DNA of 64,000 nucleotides from Methyloterricola oryzae (GCF_000934725.1 NZ_JYNS01000002.1:434001-498000); one strand, 5' to 3'. Shown: positions 44,921 to 53,762, counted from the stretch's first letter. Notes: generated from the letters alone by a model not told the origin. Program-made: numbers and translations.

Positions 44921-46747
44921 ATGATGCCGTCGGTCCTGAACATTACGGCCCTGCATGACACCTACCGGCAAGGCAGCCTGACGCCGTCTGGATTGGTGAA
45001 CGAAGTGCTGCAACGCATCGGCGCGGCACACCGGCCGGAGATCTGGATCAACCTGAGGCCCCGCGCCGAACTGGAGGAGCAGGCGCGGCAATTGGCGGCC
45101 CTGCTGCAGCGGGAGGGCGAAGCCGTGTTTCAGCGCTATCCGCTGTTCGGCATCCCCTTTTCGGTAAAGGACAACATCGAAGTGACGGGGCTTCCGAACT
45201 CCGTGGGCTGCCCGGTATTCGCCTATACCCCGAAAGAAACGGCCAGCGCGGTGCAAAGGCTGGAAGCCGCGGGCGCCCTGCTGATCGGCAAGACCAATCT
45301 GGATCAGTTCGCCACGGGGCTGACCGGCACCCGCTCACCCTACGGGGCAGTGCCCAATCCCTTCGCCCCGGGTTCCATCACTGGCGGGTCCAGTTCAGGG
45401 TCGGCTGCCTCCGTCGCCCTGGGCCAGGTGGCTTTCTCATTGGGCACGGATACCGCCGGTTCCGGCCGGATTCCGGCGGCCTTCTGCAATCTGGTGGGCA
45501 TCAAGCCCACTCCGGGCCTGGTGAGCAACCGGGGCGTCTTTCCGGCCTGCGAGAGCCTGGACTGCGTCTCCGTGTTCGCCTTGGACGTGGCCGACGGCTG
45601 GCGGGTACTGAGCCAGATCGCCGGCCACGATCCATCCCAGGCCTACTCCAGGTCTATCGAAGCGCTCGGGCCGCTCTGCCGCGAGGTCAGCCTCGGCCTG
45701 CCCGCGCCCCTGGAGTTCCTGGGCGACCACCTGGCGGAAACCGCCTTTCGCAGCACCCTGGAAGCCATCCAGTCCCGGAAAGGCCTACACATCCAACCGG
45801 TGGATTTCGCCCTGTTCCGCCAGACTGCCGCGCTGCTCTACGAGGGACCCTGGCTGGCAGAACGGCGTGCGTCCCTGGGTGATTTCCATCTCACCCATCC
45901 CGAGGCGCTTGACCCGGCTGTCCGGGCAGTCCTGTCCAGGCGCGGAGAACCCTCGGCGGAGGAGACCTTCGAGGGCCTGCATCGGCTGGAACAGTTCCGG
46001 CAGGCCTGTCGGTCGCTATTCGAGACCATCGACATCCTGCTGGTGCCCACCGCGCCGACGCATCCCACGCTGGCGGCGATTGCCGAGGCACCGCTGGAAC
46101 GCAACACCGAATTGGGTCTGTACACCAATTTCGTCAATCTGCTGGGCCTGTGCGCCCTGGCCCTGCCGGGCCACTTCCGCGCCGACGGGCTGCCCGCAGG
46201 CATCACCCTCATCGGGCCCGCAGGCGCCGATCATCGGCTGGCCGAGTTCGCCCGCACCCTGGAGCCCCTCACCCACCGTCGCCTGGGCATTTCCAAACAC
46301 GCGCCTCGTATCGACTCCGAGCCTCTGGCGCCGCTACCCAGCGGCGAACGCAGCGTGCGCCTGGCCGTGGTCGGCGCCCATCTCGAAGGAGAACCGCTCA
46401 ACTGGCAACTGCGGGAAAGGGGCGGACGGCTGGTGCAGCAAACCCGCACGACACCCCGCTATGGCCTGTTCGCGCTGCGCGGCACGGTGCCGCCGAAGCC
46501 CGGCCTGATCCGCCTCGATGGCCCGGGCAGCGCCATCGCCGTGGAAGTCTGGGAACTTCCCATACGCCGATACGGCGAATTCGTGGCGGAAGTCCCGCCC
46601 CCCTTGGCCATCGGCACCCTGGAACTGGAGGGCGGGGAGCAGGTCCAGGGCTTCCTGTGCGAAGCCTGGGCCTTGCAGGGAGCCGAAGATATCCGCGCCT
46701 ACGGGGGCTGGCGCGCTTATCGGCAAGCCGGCCGCAGCGCAACCTGA
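44921..46747 (+). CDS. atzF: Allophanate hydrolase
   Basis: AtzF splits allophanate into two ammonia and two CO2, the last step of biuret and cyanurate use. Reading from the ATG at 44921 gives 608 residues, close to the 605-residue class. The amidase-signature domain (about 1-440) has the Ser-cisSer-Lys triad as K83 (FSVKDNI), the GGSSSG serines near 156-158 and S181 (DTAGSGRIP). The C-terminal domain (about 450-608), with FALRGTVPPKPG and QGFLCEAWALQGAEDI, is the allophanate-specific region. No urea carboxylase is present, so allophanate is likely supplied from biuret or carboxybiuret. A TTG at 44906 would add five residues. Confidence 0.93.
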   Translation: MMPSVLNITALHDTYRQGSLTPSGLVNEVLQRIGAAHRPEIWINLRPRAELEEQARQLAALLQREGEAVFQRYPLFGIPFSVKDNIEVTGLPNSVGCPVFAYTPKETASAVQRLEAAGALLIGKTNLDQFATGLTGTRSPYGAVPNPFAPGSITGGSSSGSAASVALGQVAFSLGTDTAGSGRIPAAFCNLVGIKPTPGLVSNRGVFPACESLDCVSVFALDVADGWRVLSQIAGHDPSQAYSRSIEALGPLCREVSLGLPAPLEFLGDHLAETAFRSTLEAIQSRKGLHIQPVDFALFRQTAALLYEGPWLAERRASLGDFHLTHPEALDPAVRAVLSRRGEPSAEETFEGLHRLEQFRQACRSLFETIDILLVPTAPTHPTLAAIAEAPLERNTELGLYTNFVNLLGLCALALPGHFRADGLPAGITLIGPAGADHRLAEFARTLEPLTHRRLGISKHAPRIDSEPLAPLPSGERSVRLAVVGAHLEGEPLNWQLRERGGRLVQQTRTTPRYGLFALRGTVPPKPGLIRLDGPGSAIAVEVWELPIRRYGEFVAEVPPPLAIGTLELEGGEQVQGFLCEAWALQGAEDIRAYGGWRAYRQAGRSAT

Positions 46748-46764
46748 TCCCTGGAAACCCTGCC

Positions 46765-46962
46765 ATGAATATCGAAGACCCTGACTCAGAACTGCTCCGG
46801 ACTTATGTCCTGAGCGCCCTACGCCTGCATGGGCTGGAACTGCCTCCCGAGCGCGAGGCTGCGGTGCTGCGGCAATTCCGATTGCTGACCGAGATGGCGC
46901 AGCGCTGTGAGCGGATCAGCCTGCCGGAATCCGCCGAGCCGGCGCCGGTCTTTCGCCTGTGA
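46765..46962 (+). CDS. AtzG-like small subunit (DUF4089)
   Basis: The 65-residue protein MNIEDPDSELLRTYVLSALR and onward resembles AtzG, the small partner that stabilises the amidase AtzE. It contains LHGLELPPEREAAVLRQFRL, typical of this tiny helical family. Its stop overlaps the GTG start of atzE (GTGA), as expected for two subunits made in equal amount. It lies 17 bp after atzF. Confidence 0.85.
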   Translation: MNIEDPDSELLRTYVLSALRLHGLELPPEREAAVLRQFRLLTEMAQRCERISLPESAEPAPVFRL

Positions 46963-48350
46963 GTCGCCTGCCCTTCACCGCTAGAGACTGCGCCGCCGCC
47001 TTTGCTTCCGGCGATTGCACGGCGCTGGAGTTGGCGGAAGCGGCACTGCTCCGCATTCAGGTGGCCAATCCGACACTCAATGCGTATACCGCCGTCACCG
47101 CCGAGCGCGCGCTGGCGCAGGCCGCAAGGCTGGATGCGGCGCGCCGGTTGGGCCGTCCGACGGGTCCTTTGGCCGGCGTGCCTTTCGCGGTCAAGAATTT
47201 GTTCGACGTCGCCGGCCTGCCTACCCTGGCCGGACACAAGGCCTTTGCCGAGCGCTCGCCGGCGACGGGCGACGCGGTTCTGGTCGAACGTCTGTCCGCA
47301 CAAGGCGCGCTGCTCACCGGCACCCTCAACATGGACGCACTGGCGTATGGCTTCACCACGGAAAACACGCATTTCGGCGCCACCCGCAATCCCAGGGACC
47401 CAGCCCGGACCGCGGGAGGCTCCTCCGGCGGCTCCGGCGCGGCGGTCGCGGCTGGCCTGGTTCCTGTGGCCCTGGCCTCGGATACCAATGGGTCGATCCG
47501 GGTTCCGTCCTCGCTGTGCGGCGTGTTCGGCCTGAAACCCACCTACGGGCGCCTGCCCCGCAGTGGTACCTTTCCCTTCGTGGACAGCCTGGATCACCTG
47601 GGACCCCTGACAGCCAACACCGAGGACCTTGCCTTCGTCTACGATGCCCTCCAGGGGCACCACGCCGCCGATCACGCCTGCAGCCAGCGTCGGATCGAAC
47701 CCGCCTCAGGGGAATTGGACAAGGCGTGCGAGGGCCTGCGTATCGCAAGGCTGTCGGGCTATTTCGACGAGTGGGCTGGGCCCGCCGCGCGCTGGGCGGC
47801 GGAGGCGGCGGCCCGAGCACTGGGAGCCGATGACCTGGCTCATCTCTCCGGTGTCCCCGAGGCGCGCGCCGCGGCCTTCATCATCACCGCCAGCGAAGGG
47901 GGCAGCCGTCACCTGCAAGGCTTGCGGGAGCGGTATGCGGATTTCGAGCCCCTCTCCCGTGACCGCCTGCTGGCCGGCAGCCTGGTGCCGGCTCACTGGT
48001 ATCAGCGCGCCCAGAAGCTGCGCGGTTGGTTCCTGCAGCAAGCCCTGGCCTTGTTTGATCGCTACGATGTGCTGATCGCGCCCGCCACCCCGGTGACCAC
48101 GACCCTGCTGGGGCAGGAACAGTTCGAGCTGAACGGCGAAACCCTGCCGGTGCGGCCGAACATGGGCCTGTTGACCCAGCCCATCTCCTTCATCGGACTC
48201 CCGGTCGCGGTGGCCCCGCTTTGGCCGGACGGCGGACTGCCCATCGGTGTCCAGCTGATCGCCCCGCCCTGGCGCGAAGACCTGTGCCTGCGCGCGGCCT
48301 GGACGCTTGAAAGGGCCGGCCTCGCTTCGGCCCGCATTCCCTCTGGCTAA
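46959..48350 (+). CDS. atzE: AtzE family amidohydrolase (1-carboxybiuret hydrolase-like)
   Basis: AtzE, with AtzG, deaminates 1-carboxybiuret from cyanuric acid ring opening. The 463-residue protein is an amidase-signature enzyme: K79 (FAVKNLF), GGSSGGSG near 153-160 with the cis-serine, and S179 (SDTNGSIRVP). The context of AtzG, AtzH-like and AtzF genes is why I use atzE; a related enzyme in the oxalurate pathway is an alternative. It starts at GTG within the stop of the preceding gene. Confidence 0.82.
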   Translation: MSRLPFTARDCAAAFASGDCTALELAEAALLRIQVANPTLNAYTAVTAERALAQAARLDAARRLGRPTGPLAGVPFAVKNLFDVAGLPTLAGHKAFAERSPATGDAVLVERLSAQGALLTGTLNMDALAYGFTTENTHFGATRNPRDPARTAGGSSGGSGAAVAAGLVPVALASDTNGSIRVPSSLCGVFGLKPTYGRLPRSGTFPFVDSLDHLGPLTANTEDLAFVYDALQGHHAADHACSQRRIEPASGELDKACEGLRIARLSGYFDEWAGPAARWAAEAAARALGADDLAHLSGVPEARAAAFIITASEGGSRHLQGLRERYADFEPLSRDRLLAGSLVPAHWYQRAQKLRGWFLQQALALFDRYDVLIAPATPVTTTLLGQEQFELNGETLPVRPNMGLLTQPISFIGLPVAVAPLWPDGGLPIGVQLIAPPWREDLCLRAAWTLERAGLASARIPSG

Positions 48351-48351
48351 G

Positions 48352-48735
48352 ATGACCATAAGCCCCGACATCAACGACCCCAAGGTCGTCGCCGAAGTTC
48401 GCGAGGTATTCCTGCGCTACGAAAAGGCATTGGTGGAAAACGACATTGCCGTGCTGGACGAACTGTTCTGGGACAGTCCCCACACCCTGCGCTACGGCAG
48501 CGCCGAAAACCTTCTGGGCATGGCCGCGATCAGGGCGTTCCGCCAGGCACGCGACCCGGCCGGCTTGGCGCGGGTCCTGCAAAACACGGTGATCACCACC
48601 TTCGCGTGGGACTTCGCCACCGTCAACACGGAATTCGTCCGTCCGGGAAAGCCTGTGGGCAGGCAGAGCCAGACCTGGGTGCGCATGCCCCAGGGTTGGC
48701 GAATCGTCGCCGCCCATATAAGCTTCCTGGCATGA
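48352..48735 (+). CDS. AtzH/HpxZ-like protein (DUF3225)
   Basis: The 127-residue protein has an SnoaL/NTF2-like fold, with ALVENDIAVLDELFWDSPHT and GWRIVAAHISFLA as recognisable ends. The family contains AtzH, a decarboxylating amidohydrolase turning 1,3-dicarboxyurea into allophanate, and HpxZ of oxalurate catabolism. The neighbours AtzE, AtzG and AtzF favour the AtzH role. It starts one base after the atzE stop and overlaps the GntR gene by 4 bp. Confidence 0.82.
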   Translation: MTISPDINDPKVVAEVREVFLRYEKALVENDIAVLDELFWDSPHTLRYGSAENLLGMAAIRAFRQARDPAGLARVLQNTVITTFAWDFATVNTEFVRPGKPVGRQSQTWVRMPQGWRIVAAHISFLA

Positions 48736-49442
48736 AGCCAGGGAGAAAATCCGAAGCCAGACACCCGCCACGACTCTCGGAAAAGGTCTACGACCAGCTC
48801 AAGCAGGCCATTTTCGACTTTCGCCTGCTGCCCGGCGACCGCCTCACCGAGATCGCCATCGCCGAGGAGATGCAGGTCAGCCGTACCCCGGTCCGGCAGG
48901 CGCTGACCCGCCTGGAGCAGGAAGGGTATCTCAAGGTCGCCTACCGCAACGGCTGGAACGTGAAGCCCTTGGACTTCAAGTTGTTCGACCAGCGCTATGA
49001 CCTTCGGATCATCCTGGAACTGGCGGCCGTTGACATGATCTGCAGCCGGGAGGAACCCGCCGACCTCACCGCCCTCGCCGATCTCTGGCTGGTCCCTGAG
49101 TCCGCCCGGCTTGAAGACCCCTGGGAAGTCGCCGGCATGGACGAAGCCTTCCACCAAGGCCTGCTGGCGGCGACCGGCAATGTGGAGATGCTGCGGGTCC
49201 ATCGCGACATCACCGAGAAGATCCGCATCATCCGCCGCCTGGATTTCACCCAGTCCGAGCGGATCCGTGCCACCTACGAGGAGCACGCCCAGATCCTGCG
49301 CCTGTTGATGCAACGCAAGGCGGCTGCCGCCGGGATGCTGCTGCAATCCCATATCGAGGCCAGCAAGGCGGAAGTCCGCAAGATCACCCTGCACAAGCTG
49401 CAATCCGCCCGGGACCCCGGAGCGGAACCCGCCATCCCCTGA
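48732..49442 (+). CDS. GntR-family (FCD) transcriptional regulator of the atz operon
   Basis: The 236-residue protein has an N-terminal winged helix (LSEKVYDQLKQAIFDFRLLP, GDRLTEIAIAEEMQVSRTPV) and an all-helical C-terminal FCD ligand domain with RYDLRIILELAAV and histidines placed to bind metal (DEAFHQGLL, EEHAQIL). The ATG overlaps the stop of the preceding gene. Two matching dyads, one before atzF and one before the biuret-hydrolase-like gene, are the probable operators, which would make it an autoregulating repressor relieved by an amide or carboxy-amide ligand. Confidence 0.9.
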   Translation: MKPGRKSEARHPPRLSEKVYDQLKQAIFDFRLLPGDRLTEIAIAEEMQVSRTPVRQALTRLEQEGYLKVAYRNGWNVKPLDFKLFDQRYDLRIILELAAVDMICSREEPADLTALADLWLVPESARLEDPWEVAGMDEAFHQGLLAATGNVEMLRVHRDITEKIRIIRRLDFTQSERIRATYEEHAQILRLLMQRKAAAAGMLLQSHIEASKAEVRKITLHKLQSARDPGAEPAIP

Positions 49443-49580
49443 TTTGGTCGCAACCTGCCTTTCTCGGCACTTGTCAGCCGCGAGCACCTTCAGAGCAACT
49501 CCAAGATTGCTTTCCGCGCCGTCGATCGCTCCTAATCCACACAGACCGGACGGAACGCAGCGCACCGGGACTAAACACCG

Positions 49581-49596
49581 GCACAATTTTTGTGCA
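49581..49596. promoter_or_regulatory. NtrC-type enhancer dyad
   Basis: GCAC-N7-GTGCA has the exact half-site spacing of the NtrC consensus TGCAC-N7-GTGCA. It lies about 130 bp upstream of the predicted sigma-54 start point of the biuret-hydrolase-like gene, a normal enhancer distance. Confidence 0.7.
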
Positions 49597-49602
49597 TACA
49601 TC

Positions 49603-49614
49603 CTTGTATACAAG
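49603..49614. promoter_or_regulatory. GntR-type operator ahead of biuret-hydrolase-like gene
   Basis: CTTGTATACAAG is a perfect 12-bp palindrome. It lies between the NtrC dyad and the sigma-54 promoter, so repressor bound here could hinder enhancer looping. A one-mismatch copy precedes atzF. Confidence 0.65.
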
Positions 49615-49692
49615 AAGGCCCAGATGAAGCTGGAAGCTTATTAAACGCCTGACTATCAAGCTGTTGGAGTTTCAGTCGGCCTCCCTTTCCGC

Positions 49693-49708
49693 TGGCCGGA
49701 ATCTTGCT
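49693..49708 (+). promoter_or_regulatory. Sigma-54 promoter of the biuret-hydrolase-like gene
   Basis: TGGCCGG-AATC-TTGCT matches the sigma-54 -24/-12 consensus at all but two positions and has the correct GG-GC spacing. Transcription would begin near 49719, leaving a leader of about 28 bases before the ATG at 49747. Confidence 0.75.
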
Positions 49709-49746
49709 GGATAGATTCCCGTACCCGTTCCTGCAAGGCCACCGGC

Positions 49747-50442
49747 ATGACCACCACCACCGTTGCGGCCCAGCCGTACCCCATCAGCTTCCGTCCCGAG
49801 CGGACCGCACTCGTGCTCATCGACATGCAGCGGGATTTTCTCGAACCGGGGGGCTTCGGCTCATCCCTGGGTAACGACGTCCACCTGCTGCAGGCCGCCA
49901 TCCCGCCGTGCCGCGCCGTGCTGAATGCGGCTAGGCGCGCCGGCCTGCTGGTCATCCATACCCGCGAAGGCCATCGCCCGGATCTGAGCGATGCGCCGCC
50001 AGCCAAGGTGGAGCGTGGCGACCCGGATTTGCGTATCGGCATGCCGGGCCCCATGGGTCGCATCCTGATCCGGGGCGAACCCGGCCACGACATCGTGCCC
50101 GAGCTGTATCCCGAGGAAGGCGAACCGGTGGTGGACAAGCCCGGCAAGGGTGCGTTCCACGCCACCGACCTGCAGGCCATCCTCAGCCATCGCGGGATTT
50201 CCGACCTCATCGTCTGCGGCGTCACCACCGAGATCTGCGTGCACACCACCGTGCGCGAAGCCAACGACCGCGGTTACCGCTGCCTGGTCCCGAGTGATTG
50301 CTGCGCGTCCTATTTCCCGGTTTTCCATGAGGTCGCCTTGCAGATGATCCATGCCCAGGGCGGCATCCTGGGCTGGGTGACCACGTCCCACGATCTCCTG
50401 ACGGCGCTCGCACCGCGCGTCGCACAACCCATTCCCGCTTAA
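49747..50442 (+). CDS. Biuret hydrolase-like cysteine hydrolase (isochorismatase fold)
   Basis: The 231-residue protein belongs to the isochorismatase/cysteine hydrolase superfamily. The catalytic triad is visible as D26 ([10 protein letters not shown]), K131 ([10 protein letters not shown]) and C164 ([11 protein letters not shown]). The segments [12 protein letters not shown] and [18 protein letters not shown] are those of biuret amidohydrolase (BiuH), which turns biuret into allophanate plus ammonia. With AtzF just upstream this gives a complete biuret-to-ammonia route. The superfamily also holds ureidoacrylate and other amidohydrolases, so the substrate is inferred. The downstream permease starts 15 bp after the stop. 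Confidence 0.85.
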   Translation: MTTTTVAAQPYPISFRPERTALVLIDMQRDFLEPGGFGSSLGNDVHLLQAAIPPCRAVLNAARRAGLLVIHTREGHRPDLSDAPPAKVERGDPDLRIGMPGPMGRILIRGEPGHDIVPELYPEEGEPVVDKPGKGAFHATDLQAILSHRGISDLIVCGVTTEICVHTTVREANDRGYRCLVPSDCCASYFPVFHEVALQMIHAQGGILGWVTTSHDLLTALAPRVAQPIPA

Positions 50443-50457
50443 TTTAGGAGGCAGGCC

Positions 50458-52029
50458 ATGACTGCAAGCAAACCCGCACTGTGGACACCCGGCGACTGGA
50501 ATGCGCTGTTCGGCTTCGGCACCAACATCCTGGTTAACCTGCTGGTGCTGACCGGCCTGATGCGCTTCGTACTTCACATGCCCGACGAACTGGTGTTTGG
50601 GCGCATCCTGCCGGCCACCGGCCTGATGCTGTTCCTGAGCACGCTGTACTATGCCTGGCTGGCCTATGGCCTCGCCCGGCGTAGCGGCCGCAGTGATGTC
50701 TGTGCCCTGCCCTCCGGGGTCAGCGTCCCGCACATGTTCGTGGTCACCTTCGTGATCATGCTGCCCATCGGCCTTTCAACGGGCGATCCGGTCAAGGGCT
50801 GGGAAGCCGGGCTGACCTGGGTGTTCATTCAGAGCTTCGTGCTGATGGTCGGCGGCTTCCTCGGCTCCACTGTGCGCCACGTCACCCCGCGCGCCGCCCT
50901 GCTCGGAACCCTGGCCGGGGTGTCCATCGCCTTCATTTCCATGCGGCCGGCCCTGGAGATATTCATGACTCCGGTCATCGGCATGGTCTGCTTCGCCATC
51001 ATCCTGGTCAGCTGGTTCGGAGGCGTGCGCTTCTTCAAGGGCATACCCGCCGGTCTGGTGGCGATCGCGGCCGGAACCCTCATCGCCTGGGGGTCGGCCG
51101 GGCTGGGCCTGGACTACGGCGGGATGAGCCTGGCCAAGCTGCGGGAGTCGGTGGCCGGCTTCGGATTCTCGGTGCCCCTGCCGGCCTTCGGCCACGTGTT
51201 CTCCGGCTTCGAGTTCCTGGGCGTCATCCTGGTGACGGCCATACCTTTCGGCATCTACGATCTGGTGGAAGCCCTGGACAACGTGGAGAGCGCCGCGGTG
51301 GCCGGCGACAGTTTTCCCACGACCCGGGTGCTGACCGCCGACGGCGTCATCAGCCTGATCGGCTGTTTGATGGGCAATCCCTTCATCAATGCGGTATACA
51401 TCGGGCACCCGGGCTGGAAAGCCATGGGCGGCCGTATCGGTTATTCCGCCGCCACCGGCATTGCCGTCTTGCTGCTGTCCTGGTTCGGTATCGTTTCGGT
51501 GCTCATGTCGCTGATCCCCGTGGTGGCCATCTCGCCCATATTGCTGTACATCGGCATGCTCATCGGCTCACAGGCTTTTCAGGAAACGCCCCGGAAACAC
51601 GCCCCGGCCATCATTCTGGGCCTTTTGCCGCATCTCGCCGCCTGGGGCAAGCTGCAGATCGACAACGTCCTCGGTGCGGCGGGCACCAGCGCTGCGGCGC
51701 TGGGCATGGAAAAGCTGGGCCAGGTGGGCGTGCTCTACCAGGGGCTCACGGTCCTGGGCAACGGCGCCATCCTGGGCGGTCTGATGCTCTGCGCCATCGC
51801 CGTGTTCGTCATCGAGCGGCAATTCCTCAGAGCCGCGGCGTTCGCCACGGTGGCCGCTCTTCTGACCTTCTTCGGATTCATGCACGGTGAGGCCATCGGC
51901 TTCATGAAGACGCCTGCCATGGCCGCCGCCTATCTGGCCGTGGCGAGCCTGTTGTGGGGCTGCGGGCGCTACGCCGATGCCGGCAGTGAAGCCGACACCG
52001 AATTGGTGCCGGTGGCGGAAGAAGCCTGA
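50458..52029 (+). CDS. NCS2-type (xanthine/uracil, AzgA-like) permease
   Basis: The 523-residue membrane protein has about 13 hydrophobic helices and features of NCS2 transporters: NALFGFGTNILVNLLVLTGL at the N-terminus, VCALPSGVSVPHMFVVTFVI, and the acidic DLVEALDNVESAAVAGDSFP segment in helix 8. A clear Shine-Dalgarno sequence (TTTAGGAGG) precedes the ATG. The position directly behind the biuret-hydrolase-like gene suggests uptake of biuret, a ureide or a similar nitrogen compound, but family members carry nucleobases. Confidence 0.85.
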   Translation: MTASKPALWTPGDWNALFGFGTNILVNLLVLTGLMRFVLHMPDELVFGRILPATGLMLFLSTLYYAWLAYGLARRSGRSDVCALPSGVSVPHMFVVTFVIMLPIGLSTGDPVKGWEAGLTWVFIQSFVLMVGGFLGSTVRHVTPRAALLGTLAGVSIAFISMRPALEIFMTPVIGMVCFAIILVSWFGGVRFFKGIPAGLVAIAAGTLIAWGSAGLGLDYGGMSLAKLRESVAGFGFSVPLPAFGHVFSGFEFLGVILVTAIPFGIYDLVEALDNVESAAVAGDSFPTTRVLTADGVISLIGCLMGNPFINAVYIGHPGWKAMGGRIGYSAATGIAVLLLSWFGIVSVLMSLIPVVAISPILLYIGMLIGSQAFQETPRKHAPAIILGLLPHLAAWGKLQIDNVLGAAGTSAAALGMEKLGQVGVLYQGLTVLGNGAILGGLMLCAIAVFVIERQFLRAAAFATVAALLTFFGFMHGEAIGFMKTPAMAAAYLAVASLLWGCGRYADAGSEADTELVPVAEEA

Positions 52030-52099
52030 ACGGCCTGTAATCGTCGGCGAGGCCAGCGCCCGAAGGCATCCCTGCCTTTAGTTTATGAAGCCCCGGCCT

Positions 52100-52453
52100 T
52101 CAATGGGAGATCATCCAGGGCCGCTTGCTGGGGAAACTCTTGGAGCCGTCCTGCGCCACCCGCGTCCGGGCGGAAGCCGCGCCGGGCTTGCAGCAGGCGC
52201 AGCCAGGGCCATGTTTGGAACTGGCCTCGCGCTCGCCCTTGCGCGACACCTTGGGTGCATGGGCGCTGCGTTCGTTGGTGGCATGGGCGGTGCGGGCCAC
52301 CGCGCTCAGCAGGGGCAGGCCCGGCGCGCTGAAAACCGCCCTGGGGGCCGGTTCGCCGCAATCAGGACAGGGATGCGGTTCGCGGTACTGGGCCATGGGC
52401 CTCAGCGCCGTGAAATCACCGCACCGGGGACAGTCGTATTCGTAGATGGGCAT
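52100..52453 (-). CDS. fmdB: FmdB family zinc-ribbon protein
   Basis: The 117-residue protein begins MPIYEYDCPRCGDFTALRPM with the FmdB zinc-ribbon pairs CPRC (8-11) and CPDC (29-32). In Methylophilus FmdB is encoded beside formamidase and is thought to be regulatory, though its role is not proven. An additional Cys cluster (GCACCKPG) near residue 85 is not part of the core ribbon. It follows fmdA by about 76 bp, across a palindrome. It is convergent with the NCS2 permease gene. Confidence 0.85.
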   Translation of the reverse strand: MPIYEYDCPRCGDFTALRPMAQYREPHPCPDCGEPAPRAVFSAPGLPLLSAVARTAHATNERSAHAPKVSRKGEREASSKHGPGCACCKPGAASARTRVAQDGSKSFPSKRPWMISH

Positions 52454-52480
52454 GGATTCCCCCTTCTAGGTTGGTGTTCC

Positions 52481-52505
52481 CGTTCCCACGCAGGGCATGG
52501 GAACG
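52481..52505. repeat. REP-like palindrome between fmdA and fmdB
   Basis: CGTTCCCA-CGCAGGGCA-TGGGAACG is an 8-bp perfect inverted repeat, similar to the CGTTCCCACG intergenic palindromes scattered in many gammaproteobacterial genomes. On the + strand it is followed by CGGCTTTTT, so it could act as a terminator for the convergent permease gene. Confidence 0.5.
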
Positions 52506-52529
52506 CGGCTTTTTGTTCCTCTCCCTCGG

Positions 52530-53762
52530 TCAGTTGAGGTCTGGCGACATGGGTATGTCGACGCCGCCGGTGATATGTTTCACCGGCCCCTTGGAACTGG
52601 GCATCACGTCGAAGTCGAAGATATCCGTGGGCAGCCATAGGGTGGCGCAGGCATTGGGTATGTCCACCACGCCGCTGATGTGGCCCTGGACCGGCGCGGT
52701 GCCCAGGATGGAATAGGCCTGGGCCTTGGAATAGCCGAACTTGGTCAGGTACTCGATGGCGTTGAGGCAGGCCTGGCGGTAGGCAACGTGCACGTCCAGG
52801 TAATGCTGCTTGCCCCATTCGTCCACCGAAATGCCTTCGAAAATCAGGTAGTCGTTGTAATTGGGGGTGATGGGGCTGGGCTTGAACACCGGGTTCTTGA
52901 TGCCGTACTTGGACACGCCGTCCTTGATGATGTCCACCTTCAGGTGCAGCCAGCCCGCCATCTCGATGGCCCCGCAGAAGGTGATCTCGCCGTCGCCCTG
53001 GCTGAAGTGCAGGTCGCCCATGGACAGGCCGCCGCCGTCAACGTATACGGGGAAATAGATGCGCGAGCCGCGCGAGAGGTCCTTGATGTCGCAGTTGCCG
53101 CCGTGCTCGCGGGGCGGCACCGTGCGCGCGCCTTCGGCCGCGGCCTTGTCCTTGGCATCGCCGCTCAGCCGTCCCATGTGGGCGGTGGGTCCGCAGGGCG
53201 GGCAGGCCAGGGGCGGAACCCGGTCAGGGTCGGACGCGATGAAGTCCATTTCCCGCTCGTTCCAGGTGTCCAACAGTTTTTTGTCGGGCAGGCAGCCGAT
53301 GAGGCCGGGATGGATCAAGCCGGCGAAGTTCACGCCGGGCACGTGTCGGGAATGGGTGAACATGCCGCTGATGTCCCAGATGGACTTTTGTGCCAGGGGG
53401 AAGTGATCGGTGAGGAAGCCGCCGCCGTTCTTTTTCGAAAAGAAGCCGTTGAAGCCCCAGAGGCTCTCGGGCTTGGCCCCCACGTCCAGCAGGTCCACAA
53501 CCAGCAGATCGCCGGGCTCGGCCCCCTTCACGCCGATGGGACCGCTGAGGAAGTGCACGATGGTCAGATCGATGTCGCGCACATCGTCGGCGCTGTCGTT
53601 GTTCTTGATGAAGCCGCCGGTCCAGTCGTAGGTCTCGATGATGAAGTCGTCGCCGGGATTGACCCAGGCCACGATGGGAATGTCCGGGTGCCAGCGGTTG
53701 TGCACCATGTCGTTGTCATAGGGCGATTGGGACAGGTCGATCTTGATTAGGGTGTCAGCCAT
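52530..53762 (-). CDS. fmdA: Formamidase
   Basis: FmdA hydrolyses formamide (and other short amides in relatives) to formate and ammonia. The 410 residues belong to the acetamidase/formamidase family, with IPIVAWVNPGDDFIIETYDW, FLSGPIGVKGAEPGDLLVV, the metal-region segment GNCDIKDLSRGSRIYFPVYV and MGDLHFSQGDGE. It is cytoplasmic and forms multimers in relatives. The gene lies downstream of the second Urt-type transporter on the same strand, so that transporter probably supplies its amide substrate. Formate would be an energy source for a methylotroph. Confidence 0.95.
   Translation of the reverse strand: MADTLIKIDLSQSPYDNDMVHNRWHPDIPIVAWVNPGDDFIIETYDWTGGFIKNNDSADDVRDIDLTIVHFLSGPIGVKGAEPGDLLVVDLLDVGAKPESLWGFNGFFSKKNGGGFLTDHFPLAQKSIWDISGMFTHSRHVPGVNFAGLIHPGLIGCLPDKKLLDTWNEREMDFIASDPDRVPPLACPPCGPTAHMGRLSGDAKDKAAAEGARTVPPREHGGNCDIKDLSRGSRIYFPVYVDGGGLSMGDLHFSQGDGEITFCGAIEMAGWLHLKVDIIKDGVSKYGIKNPVFKPSPITPNYNDYLIFEGISVDEWGKQHYLDVHVAYRQACLNAIEYLTKFGYSKAQAYSILGTAPVQGHISGVVDIPNACATLWLPTDIFDFDVMPSSKGPVKHITGGVDIPMSPDLN

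Larger units (their letters stand above)
49443..49746. other. Regulatory region ahead of the biuret-hydrolase-like gene
   Basis: This 304-bp gap holds, in order, an NtrC-type dyad (49581), the GntR-type palindrome (49603) and a sigma-54 promoter (49693). I see no gene in it. Confidence 0.75.
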
